Shown here one piece after another: positions 1 through 13,060 of a DNA stretch of 64,000 nt (positions are counted from its first letter, which is position 1; each line of letters begins with the position of its first letter). Both the position numbers and the translations under genes were made by a program. The notes under the pieces were generated by a model. The model worked only from the letters and a program-made list of their open reading frames with translations. It was not told where the DNA came from and ran no database searches. The DNA comes from Lates calcarifer. Taxonomy: Eukaryota; Chordata; Actinopteri; Centropomidae. The stretch covers positions 1,875,565 through 1,939,564 of the forward strand of contig NC_066838.1 in the NCBI RefSeq assembly GCF_001640805.2. Direction: 5' to 3'.

Positions 1-2160
1 GGGCATCATTGGGCTGTCGCTGAGCCAATGTTGCATCATTGAACACAATCTCACTTATTACTCAGCACATACAGATGCTTAGTTGGGATCTATGGGCATC
101 ACTTTAGCACACTGAGTACCCTTTAACATGTAGGACAGTTTGACAGACTTCCAAAGTCATCAACTTTTATTGAAAGTTGATGCATGGGTCAAGCGAGACA
201 GAATTGTGGTTTTGAAGTCACAGAGAACTTTTTCCGTATTAAAGCAGACCCTAAACTTAATCAACTGCTAAACGTGTACCCTGCACGTTGAAATGATGAT
301 AATGGACTACCCAAAAAGAGACACCAAATGGTCCTAACCAAGCATCTGTACGTGATGAGTTGGGAGTGAGAATGAGTAGCATCATCATCAAGCAGTTGTG
401 TCTGGTGGAAGTTGTTGCCACACGTAAGTGGTCACTCTGTATTTGTACCTCTTCTTATTGCCACAGTATGGCAACAACATTGCCTGTAATAATACACCAA
501 TTTTGTCAATATAAATGAAAAATTCAATAAACACACTGCTGACTAGCTGCAACAGAACATATCTTTTAAAGTAAGATAAATTAAAGATTGAGTGGATAAA
601 GTTATGCTAAATTGCTACAAATACAATTCATCTGTTGCCAATGTGCAGAAGAGTGTCCACGTGCACATGCAGGCACACACAAAAGGCTTAACATTCGCCA
701 GATAAGGACGGGAAACTATAACTCATTGGTTACAAAAATCAACACCACTAACAACAATTATAATGTGTGTTATGATGTGTGCTGTCTCCTCAGAAGAAAC
801 AGATTTTGTTCCAACATCGTTGTAATTGACATCTTTACATAAGTAAAACTATATTTTTCTGGTGACTTGTCATTTTAACGTCGGGTTCATACACGAGAAC
901 AGGCTACGTATCCTAGTATCACTTTTCTTCTCTTGTTTTTTTCACATATAGGTGGGAGTATCTCAGGATGATAATGATCATACCAACATAAATGTTTTAT
1001 TTCTTAGATGTATTTTCATATGTCGGCTATAACAAAGAGATATTTGTGTGCTAAACTTGTTTTTCAATTGTTAATAACACCGGTTTAACAGTACCCCACC
1101 CACTAAACCTCTGGTGCCAATCATAGCATTAGCACATAAACACATTTTTATCCAAGATGAACAAAAACTGGCAACAAGTGAACACATATGAGATATGCAC
1201 ACCTTACTGTACCATGGACCAGAAATGACTTACTGCCAGGTCTGCACTGTGTGGTAAGGATGTCTGCCACCTCAGAGCTATGCAAGTTTAACATTTATGA
1301 ACACCTACTCCTACTGACTTGTAGTCATACATGATTAAACCATGCAAGCCTCACCATTAGTTTTATACACACACACTCACACACCATGTATGTGTAGGAA
1401 CAGATAAGATAGTGGAGAGTGCGTTGTGATTTCTATTCTTAGAAATAAGGTAGGCTTAGCCTTGGGTAAATATCACTGTTTCATTTTGTAATCTGGCTCA
1501 CAAAGATGGATGTTGCCTACATGCTATTGATCAAACAAGGAACTCATCAGAAGAATACTTAAGATTTTATTTTCTTCTCTAAATGATGAGAGCAAATGAA
1601 TGGAACACATTCTGCACCTTTGACTCACTGTCAGAAAATAAGGCTTTGGCTTGTGTCTTTCCTATGGTATGAGTGCATGAGACTGTTGGAGGCTGTGGGT
1701 CTTCAAGAGAAGAAAATAAGTCGATCAAATCTGGGCAGAGCAAGCTTTGATGACTAACCTTGCTCCCCTTCATCTGTTCTTGTCCTCTCTCTCCATCTGC
1801 CGTGCTTCTTTCAGCCTCAAGCATCTCTCTCTCTCTCACTGTTGCTCACTCACATATGTATTTATATCAAGCTATTTCTGCCTGTTTCTTACAGTTTCTT
1901 GTTTATTTGGGTCTTACTGTAGGTTAGCAGTGGTGTAGCTGTGACCAACAAATATGTTTCAAATAAGACTGTCCACTGTACTGGTCATTTATTGCCAATT
2001 TGATACCATTTATCATAAAGTGTACCTAGTCAACCTCAATATCTCACAGCTGTAGCCCTTTTTGACACCGAGCACCTCTACAAGACAATGCCAAAACAAT
2101 AATAGAGGACCCACCTTTACAAATCCCATCCCAAGTTTAGTAATAATAATTTAAAGAGTA
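1..2160. other. Unique AT-rich DNA, no gene seen
   Basis: No convincing exon or mobile element is visible. The longest frames are under 90 codons, as chance predicts. There is a short CA-rich patch at 1367-1385 and a pyrimidine-rich stretch at 1770-1900. A donor-like GTAAGT at 424 has no matching exon. Confidence 0.6.
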
Positions 2161-2162
2161 CA

Positions 2163-2250
2163 GTTTAGACCTGCTCTATATGAAAAGTGCCTTGAGATAA
2201 CTTCTGTTGTGAATCAGCACTATATAAATGAAACTGAATTGAATTTGCCT
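2163..2250 (+). repeat. Teleost LINE/SINE-type 3' tail, copy 1
   Basis: The stretch contains the block tgaaaagtgccttgagat, then a 'cactatataaat' segment, and ends in degenerate GAATT units. This is the shape of the 3' tail of a very common fish retroposon, ending in a short simple repeat. A second copy lies at 20613-20725 in the same orientation. No body of a parent element is visible upstream, so it is a 5'-truncated insertion. The exact parent (LINE or the SINE that shares its tail) cannot be told from the tail alone. Confidence 0.7.
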
Positions 2251-2329
2251 TGACTTTTAGTAGTACAGAATCTTTTGGCACTGTTCTCCCTTTCCCTGAG
2301 AATTTGACTTCATCACAGGCATCATCATA

Positions 2330-2331
<2 letters not shown>

Positions 2332-2371
<40 letters not shown>
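2332..2371. repeat. (TG)20 microsatellite
   Basis: An uninterrupted 40-bp TG run. It starts about 80 bp after the retroposon tail and is likely length-polymorphic. Confidence 0.97.
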
Positions 2372-2372
<1 letters not shown>

Positions 2373-2599
2373 AAAAATGTTACCTAACATTAGCCATATT
2401 TTAACAAAACTTAAAGGCCTATGTCATCAGTAAATCTGAAAAGTCATTTTGGAATCAACAGTTAAATCCTAATTTTCAGTTTTATACTTTCAAAATGTAC
2501 TTAGAACCTTTCAGTTGTAATGGTATAGAATGAGATCCTGATTTTACCCCATTAAAGATCTGGGTTTGAGTTAAAACAAACAATGTTATATCTTGATGA

Positions 2600-2960
2600 A
2601 ATGATTAAAGGAATAGTTAATGAGAACAATCAGGGTCATTGTTAAAACAGACCAACACTTGCTGAAGCAGGAAACAAACAGTATAACACTGTATATCAAC
2701 ATCACATTGTCAAACTGCTGAGCAGTGAATTTATCAGAACTTTGTTTTTGAAAACAGCTGCTTGCTGTTGCTGGGAAGAAGGTTGGTGAGAGTGGTGAGA
2801 GTGAACCAAAACAGTAAAACTGCAGACCATAAAACCAGCTTAAAGAGTTCTGTAGAGCTGAGGTAGCTGTAGTAGATGTAGTAAGATGAGATCTTTGAAA
2901 ATGTAAAGTTTTCTTTAAGTGAAAGCAAAACACACAACCCTGGCCTGCATATTTTTCTGT
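2600..2960 (-). repeat. Dispersed repeat family A, copy 1 (reverse)
   Basis: Read on the - strand, this matches a family also present at 57290-57570 (+) and partly at 28560-28860 (+). The shared blocks are 'tttactgttttggttcac' followed by 'cagcagctgttttca' (here) and 'tttactgttctggttcac' followed by 'cagcagctgttttcaga' (57.4 kb). The copies then diverge after a 'ctgctcagcag' block. I recognise it as an abundant teleost repeat but cannot assign it to a transposon class. A 128-codon frame through it on the - strand is not a gene. Confidence 0.65.
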
Positions 2961-4513
2961 TAGCAAGGACAAACAAGCCTGGTTAATATGACAGGCAGGG
3001 TTAGCTGGTCACCTCAAATCACATTTGATTGGATATATAACCAAACACAGGATGACATTAAACATGTTCCAAAATATAGCAAGAGGCAAATTAGCACATG
3101 ACCACTGGACTAGAACCTGGAGGGCATTCTTTTTAGAACGCTGGTTACCCAGCCTTTCTGGTTTGTGATTATTTGTGGTTGTGTATGCCTCTGAGCTGTC
3201 AGAATTTCAAACATACAGCGCTCTTACATACTGTATCTCTGTCTGTATTATTATAATGATTTTAAGGCCGAACTAAATAAAATAACTTTCTGTAGTGAAG
3301 ATACATTTCTTCTTCATCTGTCCTGACTAATAAATCACCCCCTGACATCTTATCTTGTGACCACTATGTTGTGAGCCAGGGGTTGAGAACTGCTGGTTTA
3401 GGGCGGTTTAGCATGGCTTCACAGGGTAAAACAGGTGCTCTCTGCTCTTGTTAACGATTTTCCCATTAAAATCATAAGCAGTTTTCTAAATGTCAGCTGC
3501 AGTGTGAAGATGGCTGCCTGTTACACAGGCATAACCACCCCTCTAAGTTAAACAATGTTAGCAAGGACTGCTGCTTGGAGTGACATTCAGGCCCTTCAGG
3601 CAAAGGGCCTCCAGACGCCTGCAGGCTCACTGATCTGAAATCAGTCGTCTCCTTTGTCCTGATACGCCTCCCACACAAATTGGTTCCCTCTGTGCACATG
3701 TATCCGGCCACAGGACACAAATAACTAGATGCAGCTCCCTATAATGACATATAGTGGACAAAAAAGGCTAGAATTATGGAGGGAGGAAAAAAATCACTAC
3801 TTTCATCTCGCCTGCTGGGGTTGTCTTGTTCTAACACAGCCTCTGGTCGGGAATTCAAAATTGTAGCTATGCCAGTGGGGGGAGGAAACATACAAGCACA
3901 TAAGAACATACATGCACATACACATTAGGCCTCTGATGCCCTGTGGGTACTCACAGGGGGGTGCTTTTCAAAGACTGCAATTTGGACTGTTTTCAACCTC
4001 AAGGCCCTGCTCTATTTCATGTCACTAATATTGGGTGACACAAGGTCAGTAAATGAAGGGGAATGTTAAGTGAGACAGTGAAGGCAGACTTGCTCCTCAA
4101 ACCATCTGTATTTCCTTTGATATGTTATATGCGCGGCTCTCAGCACAGCAGGAGGACAATACTTTCAGCCACTGAATCATTTAGTGAATCATTTTAAATG
4201 GTAAGTGATTAGATTGAATTCATGTTAAATTACACACATCACTGGAACTCTGCAATGAATGAACAGAGTTCTATACCCTTTTTTCTTGGTACAGTCAAAT
4301 GTCTGTATAACCGAAACTGTGGTGTTTGTGTTTGGTTAAGAGAGGGAGAAACCAGAAGACAGACTTGGGATTTTAAAGCAGGGTCTGGCTGTAATTAGGT
4401 CCTCCAGGTGAGGAGTTTTACACTCCTCATTTTGTGGAAAAGACGAGGGGAAACATGGCTCCCAAACCAGGATGACATTCCTGGAGGAACAGAGGCCTTC
4501 TCTGTCTCTGCAG
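2961..4513. other. Unique DNA, no gene seen
   Basis: A moderately GC-rich patch at 3480-3720 is open on the - strand for about 75 codons. It lacks both an ATG near its start and good splice sites, so I do not call it. The phrase 'ccaggggttgagaactgctg' at 3378 resembles the start of a decayed dispersed repeat. Nothing else is seen. Confidence 0.5.
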
Positions 4514-4580
4514 CATCTGGACTGAAGCAGAACGGAGGCAAGTGAAACAGGGCCTCATCTTGGGCCTCCAGCCAGGGCAG
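4514..4580 (+). CDS. Candidate short coding exon
   Basis: A 67-bp segment has a good pyrimidine tract and CAG acceptor (ending 4513) and a CAG|GTAACA donor (4580/4581). Only one of the three frames is open across it. It is entered after one base and reads IWTEAERRQVKQGLILGLQP and on to the donor. The other two frames hit TGA. I do not recognise the peptide, and no partner exon with a compatible phase was found nearby. Splice-like pairs flanking short open segments occur by chance in tens of kilobases, so this is a weak call. A GC-type donor inside it (GGAG|GCAAGT) is an alternative end. Confidence 0.15.
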
Positions 4581-4599
4581 GTAACATAAAGTTCAACAG

Positions 4600-7500
4600 G
4601 AAATGGAGTTCAGGGATGTGGAAGGGCTTATTTGCTATGTCTATGGAGGTGTCCTCCTGTTTGGTCTTGGTAAATAGCTTGTGTTAAAGCAGTATTTTAA
4701 GTTTAGACACCAAGTAACTGTGGCTTTCATTATGAGACAACACTGCATATATCTGCTGCATGTCTTACCTCTGTTTTGGGTGAGACAGGTCTTTGGTATT
4801 TTCATTTTTAACTCTATATGAAGGCACTATGAGGTAACTATGAGGTAAAAAAAAAATGGCATGAATGTCAGTCCCTTTTAATCCCTATTGAATAAATTCA
4901 GAATTGCATGATGGACAGGCTACAAACATACAAACACTCTAACATGTTCCTTTCATCATATAAAAGCCGTGCATCATATTTCACATGCCATCGTTAATTA
5001 AATCCAGAGTGATATAATCAGTCTTTTACATCTTAAAAAAGGATTTTCCTCTAAAGTGAAATTTTCTAACCAGCTTCATAATTTATTCAAGAATTTTGCT
5101 GCCTCTTCCTGTAAAGTCAAACAGTGCATATGCAGAGATTTATAAGACATAAAGTTAAGACACAGGGTTAATTATATTTTTCTCACATGCTGTATGGAAA
5201 GATTTTTGCACAATGTTCATTTAAGCATCAGTGTAGTTGGCATGAATGAAATGTATTGAAAATATGTGACTGGTCTAAGTATTGTTATGGTGGTAAGAAA
5301 ATTTCTGTTTGTTTGTTTGTCTTGCCCCACAAAGGGGAAAACATTACTATAGGTGGATCTGGCATCAGAGGAATCCCTTAAATACATAAATTGTGTCATT
5401 TGCAATATATTACACCCTGTCTAGTTCATTAATTTCATTCTCACATCTCTCAAAAAACTGGTGCATACTGATATGCAATAAGATATGTGGGAATGTTTAA
5501 AAATCACCCATACATTAAAAGGTTAAATATTTTATTTTCTTTGTGTCTCAGAGATGATATATTTATCACAGTGCTGACAATGACTGACAGAGGAGAGCTG
5601 CAGAAGCTTTTTCAAGATGGCTGTCACTAGAGTGGTCCGTTGAATCAACTGTCACAACGGTGTTAAATGAAATGGACAGTGTATTCTTTCTATAAAAAAA
5701 AAAAGAACAAAAAATTGCAAGTGCCTCCAGATATTTGTCTGCTATTCTGCAGTTGGTACTCTGATTGGTTGTAGGGTGCGTGCAAAGGCGTTTTGGTCTG
5801 TCATCCTTGAAAACACCCTTGGAAATCGAAAATAAACTGAGAGGTTCCAGACTGATAACGCAATGCAGGATAGAAAAACCTGGCTACGCAATCCTGTATT
5901 ATGTACAGTGATGCAAACCCATACAAAACCTCAGCAATACACACCATGGCAACTTGGCTTCCAGTGTTTAGGTTTTGTAAGACCTACAGTAGGGTTGAGG
6001 GTTGATTCATGTTTATGGTGTGGTAATTTTATATTTTGGACTAGTTAAATATATCTACAATGTGACTCAGTCTTGTCTGGATTTACCAACACAGGGCCAA
6101 GAGGGGTGGGAACAAGGGGTGACTGCCCTGTTAGTGAAGTGGTATCTTATTAAAGAGTTGGTTCATCTAGTTTTCATAGTTGTATCTAGCTTTGCTGATA
6201 GTTTTGGTTTATTTCTCCAGGTTTTGAACTATCAGTTATATCACAACATGGACAGCAGGATGTTTGAGTTACACACATAGGAGCCTGGAATGAAAATACT
6301 CTCTTGTTAAATACTGAGATTAGCATTCTTCTAACAATGTATCTGAAATAAATATACAAGTAGCAACCACAAAAAGATCAAAACTAATAATACCATTACA
6401 TTGTCATTCTGTATGTCAGACATATACCTCCTATAGTCTTTTAGTCCAGTGGTGAGTCCACTCTGTGATATCTAAGGTGAGTATCATTCATGACAAAAAG
6501 CATGTGAACAAAAGACAGGAACCTGTATACTGGAATAATACTCCCCTGCAGTGAATTTATTAACTTGCACATCAACATATCAGCCCCACTGTGTTCATCA
6601 AGGCTCCATGAAAAGAACAGCTCATGTATACATCATCTCCTCCTCAAGTCCTAACACAGACTAGTCGGTAAGGTGCAGTATTGGGAATGTTGACAGCACA
6701 CTGGGGCCCAGCAGTCTAAGAGGATCTATGTTTCTACCACAGAGCAGGCCCTGCATCACATCCAAGCACTGCATTGTTCACATGTAAAGGAAATCAAACC
6801 ATATCTAGAAGTAAATACACTGTGCCATAGAAAGCATTTGGGCTTATTGATTTAATATTCTCTCCCACTGTTTTTTAGTTTGTAGTTTTGAATTGTTGAA
6901 GACATAGAACTACTGTCGTCAGATTTAGTTTAGTTTGTTGATAAGATTTTATTTAAAAACATCATCGGAGGCCACTCTGTAATAATGTGCTTATGTTGAG
7001 GCAGGCAACCACTTTTATGACGAGTATCAGTAGGTAGGATCTCAGATTTAACTGCAGCAGTCATGTGACAAGATGATAAAGTTTATTCATGTGAAATATT
7101 GCAGAAAATAAATATCCTCTTGAATTTAGATTTTGAATGTGTTAATGCTGCATTGTTGAACAATGACCTTCTTGTTGTGTATAGCTTAGTAGAAAAACTG
7201 TATCTTTACATACATCATCATGCTGGAAAGTTACCCTTGCTAAGCCCCGCCCCTTTGTTGTTAGCATCCGCTAGTCCATCAAGCTGTCTGAGCAAATACA
7301 CCCATACTGTCAACAAGTGCACTCCACAAAAAAATATTATTCAGTTTTCCTTGAAATGAGGAAGCTATTTCAGTGAGAAGTTTACAGAAGGGTTTACAGT
7401 ATGTGTTTGAGGGCTATATCCAGGATGTCAAACTGACTCACAAGCACAGTGTAACAGTTCACCACCACGTCACCTAGCAATACAAACAGAAGACTATGAA

Positions 7501-8090
7501 ATGAAGGAGCAGCACTGATCCTGTAAAGCAGGGTGGGTCTTTATTCACTGTTAAAATCAAAACAAAAGCAGCATGAGTAAACATTCAGTACCTTTGGTAG
7601 CTAGCGTAGCATAGAGGTGCTAGTTAATGATTGATGTGCTGTACTCTGCTAATGTTAGCTCCACCTTGACCCCCTGACCTTTTGTTTAGTGCCACTGTCA
7701 GATTAGGATATCAAAATATCAAAATCTAATTGGCAGACAATACTGTTGGTCACATCTCCATGCAACAAAATGTAATTGAAATATCAAATATAGTGATGTC
7801 ATGGGAATATAAATACCCTGTGAACCAGCAGTGATGCTGGAGATGCATCAGTGGTACAGGAGCGTAAAGCTGTTGGGTTGTGCAAAAAGCTTTTGCCTTT
7901 ATCCTCCTCTAGTCTCTCTCCTCTAGTCTTGTTCGCTTTAATTTGTCCCACCGAACAAGCTTAGGTCAGAACACCTTCCTGCGAGACCAGGCCTAATTCC
8001 TTCCCAGGCAACTGGGATTTGTAGTCAGCAATCCTCTGACATCACCTTTAGAAAAAAAGAGCTAACTCCCAGGCTTCCCTATGCTGCGTT
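4600..8090. other. Unique AT-rich DNA, no gene seen
   Basis: Only short frames occur here. An acceptor/donor pair at 6445-6476 ends in an excellent AAG|GTGAGTAT donor but is closed in all three frames. The stretch 7400-7720 contains 'gctaatgttagct'-type words common in fish dispersed repeats, but no full element could be delimited. Poly-A is present near 5693. Confidence 0.5.
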
Positions 8091-8094
8091 ACAT

Positions 8095-8660
8095 GATAAG
8101 GTTAATGAGAAAGGCTGGGGAACCTGGTCCCTGTACCACTCCATCCTCTATCCAGTGCTCTGTTCCCCCAGAGGCAATATCTAGCTATTCACTTTGAACT
8201 AGTTAAATCTGAACGATAATGATCCTAACAAATGTCTTAACACAATCTGTGTCTCATCCCGGACTGATGCATCTCTGTGTTTGATGTTCCAATGGGAAAA
8301 TGTAAGACGTCAGCGGAGTGTTGGTGTTGTTGGTGGCCAGATGGGGATGTCATTGATGAGGAGGTGTGGGCCAAACTGTCTTAACATGCCGAGTCAGTTA
8401 GCAGTTTTAAAGGCATAGGGAGGAGATGGTAATGATGGGGTGGTGTGTGTTTGGGGAGGAGGGGCTTTGTTGGTGGCTGTGAAGAGTTCCCAGTGGAACT
8501 GATTATCCCCATTTTAACTTATGAGACTTGGGGGTGGGCAGGAAGCAGGGGTGGAGGTGGTAGTGGGATTGTGCGGCTGTGAACAGCAGGCTAATTAATT
8601 ACACAGTGGCTTGTGGGAATATTCTGCCTAAATGCCAGTCAGGTCCCTGTGAGGCAACAC
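8095..8660. promoter_or_regulatory. Candidate conserved non-coding element
   Basis: This island is less AT-biased than its flanks and is made of complex, non-repetitive words. It contains a CRE-like 'taagacgtcagc' near 8300 and a homeodomain-type 'ctaattaattac' near 8590. No coding frame or splice pair fits. Enhancer-like conservation is inferred from composition and motif content only. Confidence 0.2.
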
Positions 8661-8759
8661 ACTTAGCAACTCGAGCACTGCACACACAGAGATACACATG
8701 CTGTAAAACACACACTAATAGTGAGCGGAGAACAAACAAAATTCTTCAGTGTGGTTTTG

Positions 8760-11030
8760 TTTATAATTAAATGCACATTCTGCCATTTTGAAAATTTTGT
8801 AAAGATCACATACTGTGTCCAGCTGATATATTTCAAGAAGAAGGGTGAAGACATGCTGACTTGGAGGCTGAAGCCACCTGAACACTCTGGCTTTCTTATG
8901 GTTTTCACAAACAAAAAAACGTGAAAAACTTTGATAGTGCTAAAACATGTATACACATTCTATTGTGTAATGAATCATCACTGCTACAAACAGTTGTTTT
9001 TGTTTGTTTTCTTAGAAAGTCGTGTCAGTACAATCAGCGAAAGTATGCTGATTGTATGACATTGTATGCCTCAAAAAAGTGTTTCTCAGATCATCTAACA
9101 GCATCTTAAATACTTGGTTTATCCCAGTCATGCTGAGCCCTTTATGTTTTCATTTAATTGTTCGACAAACTACAGAAAGCAAACTTCTGAAATTTCTGCA
9201 AAATCAAATGTGAATTAGTATGTTTACATCAACAATGTTTATGCAAATATCTTCAAGCTCATGTGACAACATTACATAATTTATCCTCTGACTCTAACTC
9301 TGATCATGGCATTTCATTGCTGCCTCCAGAATACTATGGACCTAACTGCCAGAGTTCAGGTCTGGACTGTGCTGTACTATCTTGAATGTCCAGATGGCTG
9401 TTATTTGTCCTCTAGGAATTGCGTTTTGGTGGAAAACACACAATATGAAACTCCACCTTCAAGACATAAATGTGTCTCCTTTGATTCACCATGTAGTGTT
9501 TTATCAACTGCAGTAGTGATAGAAAGAGGAGTGACATGCAATATGTGCTACTGTTGTGTTTACATACACCAAAGCACATAATTACCATGGGGATGGAGGG
9601 GTCTTATTCTCTCTCTCTCACAAACACAAACACACACACACACACACACATACCACCACCACCAATATATGAAAACAATTTTCTCCCCCCAACATCTGTA
9701 ATGATCAAATGCCTCCTAGAGTCCAAAAATCACAGGTTGCTTCATGTTGGCTCACATGTCAGCCAGCAACAGTGAGCGCAACAGCTGTGCTCAGCTCATG
9801 AGCACATGTCAACGTTTTTGGCTGTTCGCTATCCATGGCACACATACACTTGATCAGTAACAGGTCTTATTGTTGTTGGTGAACACATCTGGACAGGACT
9901 GTTTTTAGCTTCCCTCAGTCAGGTACAGTCAGTCCTTTAAAAACTACATCTGTAATTGATTTGTCACTGTAAACTGTTTCCGTGAACCTACCAGATTATC
10001 ATGGTGTTGTTGGTCGAAACATACAAACAACACTCTGTGCACCAGAGCATGGACTGTCCATGGCAGAAGGTCCTTACCACTTTGCATGTGCACTTTGCAT
10101 GTGCAGTCCAGAATGTAAACATTTGGACAGTTCTTCAGGGTCTGACCGTCAGCACATTCAACTAGAGATTAAATAATTATATCACAGTAAAGTGCCGAGT
10201 CTCAGATTAAATCTGAGTCAGGCTGCATCAGTATAACAAGAATGATGTGAACTGAAAATTTCAGATGGTTATTGGCAGCAAAGAATTGGGCGTTTGACTT
10301 GATGTGTATCAGTCCAATTACTAATTAACTTTGGACACTTAAGGGCTATATCTTCCCCATAGTTCCATCATACTGATGTAAACCTCCACTTTCCATCTGT
10401 CAATCCCACCTACACCCCTGCCTGATTGGTCCCTTTCAATGTCTGACTGAGGATTTTGCATTGGGTAAACCCTGAAAATATCCACTCTTTTTATTCTTCT
10501 TTTTTATTCTTACTGGCAGAGTGGAGTTGTGAGTGGGCATGACATGAATGCTTTGTTGAACAGTAAAGCCAGAAGCAGATGGCATAACATCAAAGTGTTA
10601 TAGTTGTTGTTTTTTTTTCTTTTGTTTTGTTACTATATGCCAACTTTTCTCCTAAACAAAAGCTTCATAATTTTTTCCAGTATTGTGTTTTTCTGCAACT
10701 CCACTTAATGCACAAATTGAAATTGAACATGAAAAAAGGTGGATGGAGATGTAACTAATACTAGTACTTATTTATAGTTTGGCAGTAAAAACAATATATC
10801 TATTTTAGCTACTGTTTTGTTAGGTACTTATGAGCCATTAATGATGAAAAAAGTTTGAAATATTGTAGGAAGTTGCAGTTTTTAAATGACTCTTAATAAC
10901 TCATCATCTAAGATAAGCAAGCACAATTTATGTTAAGTGCTATGGGAAGACAATAATTCAGATGTCAGTGAAGGAAAACCTCTCTTCCTGCTCATGCTGT
11001 GAGGGGGATTTCAGGGAGGATGTTGCTACT
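8760..11030. other. Unique DNA with a compound microsatellite
   Basis: No gene is seen. The 91-codon + frame starting at 9306 has no splice context or recognisable domain. A compound TC/CA/CCA simple repeat lies inside at 9609-9663. A T-rich stretch lies near 10605. Confidence 0.5.
9609..9663. repeat. Compound (TC)n-(CA)10-(CCA)n microsatellite
   Basis: TC repeats at 9609-9619, an interrupted CA zone, a clean CA run at 9631-9650, and CCA units at 9653-9663. Confidence 0.93.
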
Positions 11031-11560
11031 TAATCACTGAATGGAATTATGTATGAGGGCAGCTTTGTGGGTTCTTCATCGCTGCAGACAATGCATGCAT
11101 GTCAGCCTGCTTGCTGTAGGTGCTGCCAGTGTTCAAATATATTTTGAAGAGCCTGTGTAAATTTTGCTTTGATGAGATGAGTCATTTGCAATATGAAAAA
11201 CTAATAATAACTGTAATTCTGGGGTAAGTGTTGATTGCTGTATCACACTTTTCTCTCCTCCGCCCACGGTGAGGCCTACAACAAGCTGTCCTGTGGTATC
11301 AGACGACCCCAGTGTGTGGGTAGTAGCTTGTGTGTGGATGTTTGCTTCTATTGGTAGCCTACATGTCTCAGGGTCCTTATAAGTAGCCTCACTTCCACTA
11401 GTACCCCAGTGCCTGGTCTCCTTAGCTTCAGCAGATTGATGAGTGTTTGTTCAATACACACTGATGTCATTTGTATCCTCCTCCACTCCCCGCAGAGAGG
11501 CCACCTGCTGTGGCTCAACACAGCAGGCTAATGTTAATGGCTCTGCTCTGCTGTGTGTGC
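11030..11560. promoter_or_regulatory. Candidate conserved non-coding stretch
   Basis: Complex, balanced sequence with an AP-1-like 'gatgagtcattt' near 11178, a good donor-like GGGTAAGTG at about 11223, and an acceptor-like 'ccactccccgcag' near 11494. No frame is open between consistent splice sites. It could be enhancer sequence or a non-coding exon region. The inference rests on composition alone. Confidence 0.17.
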
Positions 11561-12690
11561 ATAGGTCTACACATGGTTAATTTCAGTATCTGTATCTGAG
11601 TGCAGTGGTGTGTCTTTAGCATGCGCATATAAATGCACAGAGGAAACAATAGTGTCATTATGTGTGTTGCAGCGTGTAACATTTGAGCATCTACGTGTTA
11701 ACTGTACATCTGTATGTGTATTTGTAGTACATTTCCTGTGTGTACGTTGAGTGTGTGTCCTCATACATTCAGTCTGCTGCTCAGTCCACATCAGACAGAG
11801 GAAAATGAAATGAAAGAGAAGACTGAGGCAGCAAAATGGCAGAGCTCCGCAGAGCAAAGTCCAGCATGGATTCAGCCCAGATACTCACCATATGCTGCTC
11901 CAGGCCCTGTCTGGTTAGACTGCAGAGTCCCTACACAATCCTCCCATGGCCCTTAGCACACCATGTCTCTGCTGTCTTTCCTGATACCACTGATGCATAT
12001 GTTTGTGTGTACAGGTGCCTCTATTATGAAGTGTGAATTAAAGCCCTTTTTGTTCTCTCTTATGATATAATTTTATACCTTTTAATTTTCAGTTTGTCTA
12101 TAACCTAACAATATTCACGTTTTCTGCTTTTCTCTGTTAAGTCATGCATTACACACAGTCAGCCATGGCCAGCCAGCGGAGAGTAAACAAAATAGAGCAA
12201 AAGCAAGATTTGGGGATTGCTTTGGAGAACTGTAATCAAGATGCAAATAGCTCTGAGTTGTGGTGAAGTGTTGTTCTTATGAAGTAAGTGGTAGGCCATG
12301 TCAGTGGAGATATGATTTGTGAGTTTTTGTGATCATAATATCAAAGCCCCTTGCAAAAGCCCCTGTCGATTTTTTACTTGACTGTACCAATTTTCAAATG
12401 ATTCTAATGTCCTGCGTTTCTCTGTGTGGAAAAGTGGTACAATCCAGTTGAAAACTGTTGCTGTCTTTTGGTTGTTTACAGGCTTTAAAGATACCATGAA
12501 TTGGGCAAATTCAATTTTCAGGAAAATGTTAACTTCTTGGAAAACATCCCCCCTTGGGTGGTGACCTCCTGCCTCTTAAGTATGAAGTCTAAGTACTAAA
12601 ATCACCACAGCTTTGAATAACCCCTATTTTGGTCTGTCCTGTCATATGACCATACCTCTCTCTGTGTAACTGAAAGCCACTGGTTTATAC
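11560..12690. other. Unique DNA, no gene seen
   Basis: A strong donor on the - strand (CATATG|GTGAGTATC, at 11891) is present, but the sequence that would be its exon has stops in every frame and no pyrimidine-tract acceptor. Nothing else is supported. Confidence 0.45.
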
Positions 12691-12699
12691 TTCAAAGTG

Positions 12700-13060
12700 A
12701 TCTTTCACCATCTTATATCCCTTCCCATTAAGCTCGTTTATCACATCAAAGAAGTAATGACACCATTTCAAGGGACATTTAAAGGCAGGATATGCATACA
12801 AATGACAACTCTTTATTTAAGTCCATGTCCCAACATGATCTTGACATGTCAGTGCCCCAAAAGGGCAATTAGTACACCTGCCTACCACTGCTTATTCTGT
12901 CAAATGATGTGGTTCAAATGCACAATACTGCACAATGTGGCTGGTATATGTTGGCCTTTAATTCTTAATTATGCATCACACATTGGCAGAATTGTATCAT
13001 GTCATTTGATGTGCATGTCATTTGTGATGGCCATTGTGAATAAATGTCAAAGAATTTAAC
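12700..13060. promoter_or_regulatory. Candidate conserved enhancer-like element
   Basis: An AT-rich but complex stretch contains homeodomain/POU-type words ('ttcttaattatgcatcac' near 12962) and an 11-bp direct repeat, catgtcatttg, at 12998-13008 and 13014-13024. It is open in one + frame for 120 codons, but the peptide has no domain and no codon bias. The open frame is better explained by lack of stop-rich words than by coding. Regulatory function is inference. Confidence 0.25.

Noticed and set aside
6445..6476. 32-bp segment with acceptor and excellent GTGAGTAT donor (+)
   Set aside because: All frames closed; no transcript evidence.
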